A stretch of 6,124 bases of DNA from positions 1 to 6,124 of the forward strand of contig JAQCNK010000041.1 of NCBI GenBank assembly GCA_028275075.1, read 5' to 3'. Shown one piece after another: positions 1 to 5,923 of the stretch. The translations under genes were made by a program, and so were the position numbers. Source of the stretch: Haloarcula sp. (GTDB lineage Archaea; Halobacteriota; Halobacteria; Halobacteriales; Haloarculaceae). The notes under the pieces were generated by a model, which worked only from the letters and a program-made list of their open reading frames with translations, was not told the DNA's origin and made no database searches. Within the stretch, counting starts at the first letter, position 1. Every line of letters begins with the position of its first letter.

Positions 1-98
1 TCGGACGGACCGAGTGCGAGCTTGCTCGCGAGGACGGCCCGGACTTCCGGCTTCGTCGGCCCGGCCTTCGCGTCGTGGGGCAACGAGACGTGTGCCAT
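1..98 (-). CDS. cbiT: CbiT-type cobalt-precorrin C15-methyltransferase (decarboxylating), N-terminal fragment
   Basis: Seen: reading leftward from an ATG at 98-96, 32 codons stay open to the window edge. The peptide starts MAHVSLPHDAKAGPTKPEV and continues with R-A-V-L-A-S-K-L-A-L-G-P-S. The core G-P-T-K-P-E-V-R-A-x-x-x-x-K-L-x-L is the conserved N-terminal segment of CbiT/CobL C-terminal methyltransferases, just before the glycine-rich S-adenosylmethionine loop, which would lie outside the window. Known: CbiT methylates C15 and decarboxylates the acetate side chain at C12 of cobalt-precorrin in the anaerobic cobalamin pathway, in the cytoplasm. The start is chosen because the family motif begins about 13 residues in and a TATA-like element lies about 27 bases upstream, which suits a leaderless transcript. 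It is divergent from the regulator at 237. Only the first part is visible, so the catalytic fold cannot be confirmed. Confidence 0.75.
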   Translation of the reverse strand, partial: MAHVSLPHDAKAGPTKPEVRAVLASKLALGPS

Positions 99-121
99 GA
101 CCAGTACAATCTCACGTGTTT

Positions 122-128
122 CATAAAA
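122..128 (-). promoter_or_regulatory. TATA-like promoter element for cbiT
   Basis: On the minus strand the bases read TTTTATG, centred about 27 bases before the cbiT ATG. Haloarchaeal TATA boxes typically sit about 27 bases before the transcription start, so transcription would begin at or next to the start codon. No Shine-Dalgarno is visible between them. The position is seen; promoter function is inferred. Confidence 0.45.
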
Positions 129-151
129 CAATTGTGCTTGTATTACTACAA
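128..151. promoter_or_regulatory. Cluster of TTGT/ACAA palindromes, candidate operator
   Basis: Two perfect short palindromes lie almost next to each other: ACAATTGT at 128-135 and TTGTA-TTAC-TACAA at 138-151 (5-base arms, 4-base spacer). Together they give four copies of the half-site TTGT/ACAA in 24 bases. The first touches the TATA-like element of cbiT on its upstream side, so a bound protein could block or recruit the basal factors there. An obvious candidate ligand is the winged-helix regulator encoded divergently, but that is inference from position only. Confidence 0.35.
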
Positions 152-159
152 CCTGGTTT

Positions 160-167
160 GGTATACC
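160..167. promoter_or_regulatory. Perfect 8-base palindrome GGTATACC between the divergent genes
   Basis: GGTATACC is its own reverse complement and lies near the middle of the 138-base divergent region, 69 bases before the regulator start. It could be a second operator class or an upstream TATA-like element. An 8-base palindrome can arise by chance, so this is a weak call. Confidence 0.2.
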
Positions 168-205
168 GGCGTATGCAGCCCAAACGAGTGTTCGGTAACG
201 AAAAA

Positions 206-216
206 CTACTTTAGTT
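206..216 (+). promoter_or_regulatory. Weak TATA-like element for the winged-helix regulator
   Basis: The bases CTACTTTAGTT are centred about 26 bases before the ATG at 237 and follow an A-rich stretch (CGAAAAA at 199-205) that could act as a purine-rich BRE. The spacing suits a leaderless transcript. The match to a haloarchaeal TATA box is only partial. Confidence 0.3.
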
Positions 217-236
217 CATACAGTAGATTGGGACGT

Positions 237-1049
237 ATGGGACAGCGTTCGGACGCGGGCGAGGAGTTCGGCGTCCTCCGGAGCAAGCGGACTGCCACCC
301 GATACCAGATTATGGTCGAGGTCGCCGAGCGCCAACCGGCTGTCAGCCAGCAGGAGATCGCCGACGCTATCGGCATCACCTCACAGGCCGTGAGCGACTA
401 TCTCCGTGACCTCGCTGAAGAGGGCCAGGTCACAAAGCACGGGCGGGGTCGCTACGAGGTGACCAAGGAGGGCGTCGACTGGCTCATCTCACAGACCGAC
501 TCGCTACGGAGCTTTGTGAGCCACGTCTCCGAGGACATTATCGGGCAAGTCGACATCGAGACGGTGCTCGCGACGGCCGACGTCGAAGAGGGCGAGACGG
601 TGTCAGTGACGATGCGTGACGGCGTGTTGCGTGCTGTGGCGGGTGATACGGGCAACGCAACCGCAGTTGCGGTCACTGACGCTGCCGCGGGGACCGATCT
701 CGGGATCACGAACGTCGATGGCGTCGTCGAGTACGACCTCGGCGACGTGACAGCGGTGTCGATTCCCCGGGTCCAAAACGACGGGAGCAGCGCCGTCGAC
801 TCCGAGCGCATCGCTGGGCTGGGAACCGATCACGACCTCGTCGCTGTCGCCGGCGTCGAGGCTCTCGCCGCCGCACGGGCCGCGAATATATCGGTCGACA
901 TCCGCTACGGGAGCGTGGCTGCCGTCGAGGAAGCCGCGACGAAAGGGCAGGACGTGCTCTTGCTCGCGAGTGCGGACCAGCTTTCGACCCACACCGATGC
1001 GCTGGCCGGGGCCAACATCGGCTACGAGGTACTCGACGCAGCCGAATAG
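237..1049 (+). CDS. Winged-helix transcriptional regulator with a conserved haloarchaeal C-terminal domain (COG1497-like)
   Basis: A 270-residue cytoplasmic DNA-binding protein. Residues about 14-80 form a winged helix: helix one around RSKRTATRYQIMVEVAER, then a helix-turn-helix at 38-63 (QQEIADAIGITSQAVSDYL) and a basic wing at 67-79 (KHGRGRYEVTKEG). The remaining 190 residues carry no catalytic motif I recognise. They contain the V-S-V-T-M-R-D-G-V-L-R-A segment at 122-133 and a late stretch around 239-265 (DVLLLASADQLSTHTD). This layout matches a family widespread in haloarchaea annotated only as a predicted transcriptional regulator; I recall it as COG1497 but cannot check. No metal or small-molecule pocket is evident. 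The reading frame is open back to base 75, but that extension is rich in Cys, Tyr and Asn and crosses the promoter region, so the ATG at 237 is preferred. It is divergent from cbiT, suggesting autoregulation or control of cobalamin genes; the target is unknown. Confidence 0.85.
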   Translation: MGQRSDAGEEFGVLRSKRTATRYQIMVEVAERQPAVSQQEIADAIGITSQAVSDYLRDLAEEGQVTKHGRGRYEVTKEGVDWLISQTDSLRSFVSHVSEDIIGQVDIETVLATADVEEGETVSVTMRDGVLRAVAGDTGNATAVAVTDAAAGTDLGITNVDGVVEYDLGDVTAVSIPRVQNDGSSAVDSERIAGLGTDHDLVAVAGVEALAAARAANISVDIRYGSVAAVEEAATKGQDVLLLASADQLSTHTDALAGANIGYEVLDAAE

Positions 1050-1096
1050 CTCGGGTGCTCGAACGCTCTGCTCACCGTCTGCGACGACACCCCTCG

Positions 1097-2278
1097 TTAA
1101 CGGGGGGATACCCTGAAAACGGCCGTCTCCCGGGGGTCGACACGTGCCGATAGATCGCCACACGTCTCCCACTGCTCACCGCTCCAACAGTCACGAACAG
1201 TGTAGCGGTCCCCGGCGGTCGGCACAGCCGTCTCATCGATGTCGACACGGATGTCGGTCGGTTCCTCACCACGGTTCCATAGCGCCACCGCGGCGCCGTC
1301 GTGTAGGCGTTTGCTCCAGACCTCCTGGGTGGCCCCGCGGCGGTCCGGCGTCCCCTGTAGTCCCAGCGGATCCCGGTCGATAGCGAGGAGGTGCTCGTTG
1401 GTAAGCAAGTCGAGCAGGTCTGCGGAGATGTCGGTGAGATCGGTGCCGATCATGAGCGGCGCCCCGAGAAGACACCAGAACGCAAAGTGCGTGCGGTTCT
1501 CCGCGTCGGTAAGGGGTCGGTGGATATCTGTCGGCTCGTGCTGTGACTGGGCCGAGTCGGGGCCGTTGCCAACCTGGAGCATATCGGGGTCGTTCCAGCC
1601 GCCCGGAGCCTGCGCCGGAGCGATACCGAGGGCAGCGACGTGATCGACGATATCGGCTATCCCCAGGCCGAACTCCTCGCCGCTGGTTTGCCACTTCGCG
1701 ACCGCGTCGTCGGCCACTCGCCAGCAGTGGCCGCCGACGTTCCGCCCCCACCGCCAGGACCCGGACTGGCCCCACTCGCAGATGCTGTAGACGATGTCGC
1801 GGTCAACCGCGGCGAGCGCGTCGCCCATCGCCGCGTACCGGGACACGGCGTCCCGGCCGCGGTGGTTGCCGCAGTTGTCGTATTTCAGGTAGTCAACGCC
1901 CCAGTCGGCGAACTGCTCGGCGTGGGTCCGCTCGCGGCCCAGACTCGCCGGGTAGCCCTGACACGTGTGGCTGCCGGCCGAGGAGTAGAGGCCGAACTTC
2001 AGTCCCCGGTCGTGGACGTAGTCGCCCAGCGCGCTCACCCCGTTCGGGAAATCCTCGGGGTCGGCCGACAAGCGGCCGCCTTCGTCGGTTTCCTCGGCCA
2101 TCCAGCAGTCGTCGACGACGACGTACTCGTACCCGGCCTCGCGCAGACCAGTCTCGACGAGCGCGTCCGCCGCGTCCCGGATATCAGTTGCCGTGACCTC
2201 GCAACTGTGGGCGTTCCAGGAGTTCCAGCCCATAGGGGGTGTACGAGCGAGGCCGGTCTCCGACTCGTCGTCGGTCAT
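1097..2278 (-). CDS. Alpha-galactosidase, glycoside hydrolase family 27
   Basis: A complete 393-residue enzyme that should release terminal alpha-linked galactose from oligosaccharides such as melibiose or raffinose, or from galactomannan fragments, with retention of configuration. GH27 landmarks occur in order: GWNSWN at 17-22, DDCW at 56-59 (substrate-binding Asp pair), YLKYDNC at 130-136 with the nucleophile Asp134, CEWG at 167-170, WRVADD at 186-191 with likely acid/base Asp191 (four residues after Arg187, as in known family members), and GGWNDPDML at 226-234. The barrel ends near residue 300, and the rest is the family's C-terminal beta domain. Glu168 in the CEWG motif favours galactose over N-acetylgalactosamine by analogy with the human pair. 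There is no signal peptide or Tat motif, so it is probably intracellular and would need imported substrate; no transporter gene is visible nearby. The start is supported by the motif beginning at residue 17 and a TATA-like element 23-30 bases upstream. It converges on the regulator with a 47-base gap. Confidence 0.93.
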   Translation of the reverse strand: MTDDESETGLARTPPMGWNSWNAHSCEVTATDIRDAADALVETGLREAGYEYVVVDDCWMAEETDEGGRLSADPEDFPNGVSALGDYVHDRGLKFGLYSSAGSHTCQGYPASLGRERTHAEQFADWGVDYLKYDNCGNHRGRDAVSRYAAMGDALAAVDRDIVYSICEWGQSGSWRWGRNVGGHCWRVADDAVAKWQTSGEEFGLGIADIVDHVAALGIAPAQAPGGWNDPDMLQVGNGPDSAQSQHEPTDIHRPLTDAENRTHFAFWCLLGAPLMIGTDLTDISADLLDLLTNEHLLAIDRDPLGLQGTPDRRGATQEVWSKRLHDGAAVALWNRGEEPTDIRVDIDETAVPTAGDRYTVRDCWSGEQWETCGDLSARVDPRETAVFRVSPR

Positions 2279-2352
2279 GGACTGGAATGTGGGGGACCGA
2301 GTAAAACAGTTGCCCCAAGTGACGCGTACAGCGACAGCCCGAGAACCGCCAT
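2275..2352 (-). CDS. Doubtful 25-codon hydrophobic ORF overlapping the galactosidase start
   Basis: An ATG at 2352-2350 opens a 25-residue peptide beginning MAVLGLSLYASLGATVLLG, which could form one membrane span, and ending in P-P-H-S-S-P. Its TGA stop overlaps the galactosidase ATG in an ATGA arrangement, as in translationally coupled genes. A GTG at 2382-2380 would lengthen it to 35 residues. Against it: it is very short, has no clear ribosome binding site, and contains the likely galactosidase promoter inside it. It may be a chance ORF, a leader peptide or the remnant tail of a lost membrane protein. Confidence 0.15.
   Translation of the reverse strand: MAVLGLSLYASLGATVLLGPPHSSP
2301..2308 (-). 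promoter_or_regulatory. TATA-like promoter element for the alpha-galactosidase gene
   Basis: The minus strand reads CTGTTTTACT across this point; its TTTTAC core is centred about 27 bases before the ATG at 2278-2276. That spacing suits a leaderless haloarchaeal transcript, and no Shine-Dalgarno is seen. It suggests the galactosidase is transcribed separately from the helicase gene upstream on the same strand. Confidence 0.45.
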
Positions 2353-2380
2353 TTCGATAGGACCGTCGTTTGGATCGACC

Positions 2381-2396
2381 ACAGAGAACGATCTGT
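2381..2396. repeat. Small inverted repeat downstream of the helicase gene
   Basis: ACAGA at 2381-2385 and TCTGT at 2392-2396 are complementary around a 6-base loop, and CC/GG flanks could extend the stem past a one-base bulge. It lies 18-33 bases after the helicase stop codon on the minus strand and about 105-115 bases before the galactosidase start. It could be a weak transcription end signal or an operator, but no T-run follows, so the role is unclear. Confidence 0.2.
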
Positions 2397-2413
2397 CTGG
2401 GGTTGATTCACTC

Positions 2414-5400
2414 TCACCGGGACCGAAGTTGAGCTAACTGACGCTGAATCTCGTCGTCCAAGACTGGCGGTTGGTGGGTCTGTACCGTATGCCCGAGATA
2501 CGTAAGTGTGGGTTCGATATCCACATCCTGGGGCAACTGTCGTGCGAGCGCCCAGACGTAGAACTCGATCTGTGCGTTGTGTCGGCGACGCATCCTATCA
2601 TCCGGGGTCGTAAGTGCGACTTTGAGGTCGTCAACGTACCACGTTCCGTCAGCGGCCACAGAGACGATGTCGACGTGGTTCTGCGTCTCTATCGACAGCC
2701 CGCCGATGTCGACGAACGTGTCGACTGTCTCCTCGATGAACGTGGCCTCACTCTCCTTGAGTCTGGCCCATGTCGAAGTTGTGGCGAACTGCGGGCAGAG
2801 AGTGTCGCTCACGAACGTCTCGACCGCGTGCCGTTCGGCTGTTCCCACACTCCGGGTGTTGTCGGTGAGTGGTTCATGGAGAGCGTTCTGCAGTGGTCCT
2901 GCACAACGTCGGAGCGTCTCAGTCGCGACATCCTCTCTGATCGCAGTGGTCAACACGTCGTGTGCAATCGTTCCCAAGAGGTCCGGGCCGATGGCATCGA
3001 ACGGCAGGTTGCAGGCTGTGTCTGGTTCTGCCCGTTCTGTATGCAGTGGTCGTCCCTGCAGATACGGAAGCCAGTACCGGTCAAACTCGGTCGCCAACGG
3101 GTTGAGGATACTGCCACTGATAAACCTCGGTGTCCGCCGTGTCTGGACCGGTGACGGCGGTACCGCTGCCCGTGGCACTGGTCGGGATGGTGGCGTCTTG
3201 GGTGGCGGATCGAACGGGACATTGTTGATATCGACTGTGAGTGTCGTCTGGCCGTCGGCTCGCTGTACGTGGAGTTCATGCCTCCCCCGTGACGGCGCAC
3301 GCTCGAGTGTCAGGGCGTCGTGGAGGGTGCCGACCCAGTTGTTCCGTGGGGCCTGTGGTCCCGCCGCTCGTTCACGCGGCAGCGATACCACGAGATGATC
3401 ACGTGCTCTGGTCATAGCGACATAGAGGAGCCGCCACCGGTCGGCTCTGTGAGCGGCACCGGCCGTCCGTAGTGACGGTGAGCCGGCGAGCTGGTCGCCA
3501 AACCACTGGTTCGCGCCCCATCGGAGCGGCGTCGACTCGCCTCGGTCTCCCGGCTCATTGTGGCCGACCTGTATCCTGTTTTCCGTCTCCGGTGGTGCCA
3601 GCGCAAGCAGTTCATCATGAGCGAGAAACGTCTGGCTGTGGGGGCCGAAGGCACCGACCGGCTTGCTCAGATCCGCTAGGCAGACGACGCTGGCTTCGTC
3701 GCCTTTCATGTTGTGGATGGTCCGGAAGACGACGTCGTAGTCACCCGTGTTCAGTACTGGAACCGTTGGGCCGTGTTTCGGGTCACGACGATATTCGTTA
3801 CAGATGGCTGCGAGGTCGTCGATGGTATAGCGGTCGGTTCCTTCCCACTCACCGACGTGGTCCAGTAGCGCGTCGATAATCGTGAGGCAGCGCTCGGCAT
3901 CTCCGACGAGCCCCAGCGGGTCAGCCGCCAGCTCAAGCGTTGCAATGATCTCTTCCAGCACGAGCGTGCCGGGGTCACTCGCATGTCGGGCTTGTCTGGT
4001 TGCAAGCGTCCGAAGCCCGTCGATAAACGACTCGGCAGCGGGGGGAAACGCCGCCTCGTCTGTCATCGCCGGCAGCTGATAGTCGTTGTCTGCGACCACC
4101 TCCTTGGGAGAGTGGTTGATTGGACTTTCCTCCGGTGTGGTTCGAAGAAACGCACAGGCCTCGTCGTCAAACAGGTCCCGCGTCCGCTCCGGGTCGAACG
4201 GATCGACAAGCCAGTCGACGACTGCACAGACAAGTTCGACGAGTGGCGTCGCGAACAGCTGCTGGCTCGCGTTAGCGACAGTGAGGCCACGCTCCTGCAA
4301 TCTCTGTTCGAGCGTATCCATGTTTGACCGGCGAGGAAACAGGACAGTAACTGCAGCAGACCCATCCTGCGCATCAAACTCGTCTGTCGTCAAGGCGCTG
4401 TGGAGATACGACGCGAGAGTGTCGGCTTCGCCCGTCTCGAACCAGTTCTCGCTCCCCGGGACGCCGTTGGCATGGTAGCTAGACACATGCACTGCGGGCG
4501 TCTGACTCGGCTCTCGGTCGGTGGTCACGAGCGGGTAGTCTTTCGCAAGTGACTCCACAGCACCCCGCTCACGGTCGGTAAACACGTCACGAAAAACCGT
4601 GTCGACGGCGGCAGTGATATCCGGCCGCATCCGGTACGTTTTGGCCGCCTGTTCTCGCTCGTGCACCCCCCAGTCTCGGTGAAAGTACCGACCCGTATCG
4701 AAGGCACGTGCGAATAGGGTCGGCCGAGCATTGCGCCACCCGTAGATACACTGGTTCGTATCGCCGGCAAGGAGCACACGAGCGTCGTTTGGCACCAGCA
4801 CCGCGAGCGCGTCGTGTTGAACGACCGAAACGTCCTGTGCTTCGTCGATAACCAACGTCTGAAAATGCTTCGCGTGCCGCCGTCGAATCTGTTCACGGAC
4901 CTGCTCGTCCGTCGTCTGCCCTACTTCGGGACGCTCGTCAGAATCGGTCTCAAAGAACGCTGCGATCCAGTAGGCCACATCGCAGTGGGCTATGACGCCG
5001 CGCTCTCGACAGGCACTGTCGTAGGCACGTTCGTAGGCCGTGACCAGCGCTGTGAACGCATCGACACACGCACCCCATTGCTCGTAGCACTCCTCGTCAC
5101 GACGAACCGTCCTTGCAGGCGTGTCGGTCGGCTCGAACGCGTCCGCTGCGTCCGAACCGTAAAACTGCCTGATATCATTGCGAACGTCCGCGAGTGTCGA
5201 GGGTGTGCCCGCTGGATAGGCCTCCTCGACCGTGTCAGCCAGCCGGTCACGAAACCCCTCGGCCGTGAGCCGTTGGTCACGCTTTGCCTTCCGACCGTCG
5301 TCGAGAAGATCGTCGACCGTCGTTGCGTCCCCGTCGGCGTAGGCGGCTTCGAGTCGTTCAAACAACTCAGTGTACGCATCGTTCTCGCGCAACTGCTTGA

Positions 5401-5881
5401 GACAGTCCCGTCGGAGCGAGGCAAGCAATGCTTCGTTTCCTACGGTCGGCATCTCGTCGAATCCGAGTTCGGTCGCGATATCGGCAAACACTGATCGCAA
5501 AACACTGTCGATAGTCCCGATGTAGTCTGACTGTCGGAGCCCGCGTTGGATTCTGTTCGCTGTCGCGGCGTCGAGCGACCGGTCCGTCGCCGTACCGTCG
5601 TCGGCAAACGCATCGAGTGCCTCGTCCAGCCCGGGTTCGATAGTTGCGGCATCGTCACGCGCAAATGAAACGACAGCAAGGTGTTCCTCCGGACATGGTG
5701 TGTCCTCGCGGGCCGCGACACAGAGCGATTCGGCCGCAATCCGTTCTGCAGTCGTCGACTTCCCGAAGCCGGCCGTACACGCAAGCACGAACAGCCCGGT
5801 CTCATGCTCGAAAAAGGCCTCGCGGATTCGTGCTTGTGCACCCTCCAACTGTGGCACGTCAGTCACAAGCGACACCACCAC
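2414..5881 (-). CDS. AddA/RecB-like SF1 helicase fused to a C-terminal PD-(D/E)XK nuclease
   Basis: An 1155-residue protein predicted to unwind and degrade DNA ends using ATP. UvrD/Rep superfamily motifs appear in order: Walker A CTAGFGKS at 35-42, motif Ia near 72-82, Ib near 123-127, Walker B VIDEAQD at 344-350, motif III GDTNQCIYGWRNA at 373-385, motif IV YRMRP at 416-420, motif V TIHNMKGDE at 721-729 and motif VI YVAMTRAR at 820-827. A proline-rich linker (about 889-913) leads to a RecB-type nuclease: GTIAH at 970-974, Asp1071, DDLK at 1084-1087 (catalytic D-x-K) and QIEFY at 1104-1108. Length and order match AddA/RecB. No cysteine set for an iron-sulfur cluster brackets the nuclease. The start is uncertain: GTG codons at 5881, 5878, 5875 and 5866 are all possible. 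The last has a GGTGGTG sequence 6 bases upstream that loosely resembles a Shine-Dalgarno and would give 1150 residues. It is probably co-transcribed with the gene ending at 5924. The DNA-repair or defence role is inferred. Confidence 0.92.
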   Translation of the reverse strand: MVVSLVTDVPQLEGAQARIREAFFEHETGLFVLACTAGFGKSTTAERIAAESLCVAAREDTPCPEEHLAVVSFARDDAATIEPGLDEALDAFADDGTATDRSLDAATANRIQRGLRQSDYIGTIDSVLRSVFADIATELGFDEMPTVGNEALLASLRRDCLKQLRENDAYTELFERLEAAYADGDATTVDDLLDDGRKAKRDQRLTAEGFRDRLADTVEEAYPAGTPSTLADVRNDIRQFYGSDAADAFEPTDTPARTVRRDEECYEQWGACVDAFTALVTAYERAYDSACRERGVIAHCDVAYWIAAFFETDSDERPEVGQTTDEQVREQIRRRHAKHFQTLVIDEAQDVSVVQHDALAVLVPNDARVLLAGDTNQCIYGWRNARPTLFARAFDTGRYFHRDWGVHEREQAAKTYRMRPDITAAVDTVFRDVFTDRERGAVESLAKDYPLVTTDREPSQTPAVHVSSYHANGVPGSENWFETGEADTLASYLHSALTTDEFDAQDGSAAVTVLFPRRSNMDTLEQRLQERGLTVANASQQLFATPLVELVCAVVDWLVDPFDPERTRDLFDDEACAFLRTTPEESPINHSPKEVVADNDYQLPAMTDEAAFPPAAESFIDGLRTLATRQARHASDPGTLVLEEIIATLELAADPLGLVGDAERCLTIIDALLDHVGEWEGTDRYTIDDLAAICNEYRRDPKHGPTVPVLNTGDYDVVFRTIHNMKGDEASVVCLADLSKPVGAFGPHSQTFLAHDELLALAPPETENRIQVGHNEPGDRGESTPLRWGANQWFGDQLAGSPSLRTAGAAHRADRWRLLYVAMTRARDHLVVSLPRERAAGPQAPRNNWVGTLHDALTLERAPSRGRHELHVQRADGQTTLTVDINNVPFDPPPKTPPSRPVPRAAVPPSPVQTRRTPRFISGSILNPLATEFDRYWLPYLQGRPLHTERAEPDTACNLPFDAIGPDLLGTIAHDVLTTAIREDVATETLRRCAGPLQNALHEPLTDNTRSVGTAERHAVETFVSDTLCPQFATTSTWARLKESEATFIEETVDTFVDIGGLSIETQNHVDIVSVAADGTWYVDDLKVALTTPDDRMRRRHNAQIEFYVWALARQLPQDVDIEPTLTYLGHTVQTHQPPVLDDEIQRQLAQLRSR

Positions 5882-5923
5882 AGATTCCGGTCGCTGTTGC
5901 CAGCGCCGATGCCCGTCGTAGCG

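Noticed and set aside
16..29. Perfect inverted repeat GCGAGC-TT-GCTCGC
   Set aside because: It lies inside the cbiT coding region at an ordinary Ala-Ser-Lys-Leu-Ala stretch and is explained by codon choice; no regulatory context.
75..236. A 54-residue N-terminal extension of the winged-helix regulator
   Set aside because: The translation is rich in Cys, Tyr and Asn and low in acidic residues, unlike haloarchaeal proteins. It covers the divergent promoter region and overlaps cbiT on the other strand.
1050..1096. A shared transcription terminator between the convergent regulator and galactosidase genes
   Set aside because: The 47 bases contain no convincing stem-loop and no T-run on either strand.
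603..1172. A 189-residue minus-strand open frame opposite the regulator
   Set aside because: It is antisense to a well-supported regulator, runs past its end into the galactosidase gene, and shows no recognisable motif.
1640..2437. A 265-residue plus-strand open frame opposite the galactosidase
   Set aside because: It is an antisense shadow in high-GC DNA; the minus strand carries a complete GH27 enzyme with every catalytic motif.
4814..5494. A 226-residue plus-strand open frame opposite the helicase
   Set aside because: It is antisense to the conserved helicase N-terminal half; composition is Arg and Cys rich and no family features are visible.
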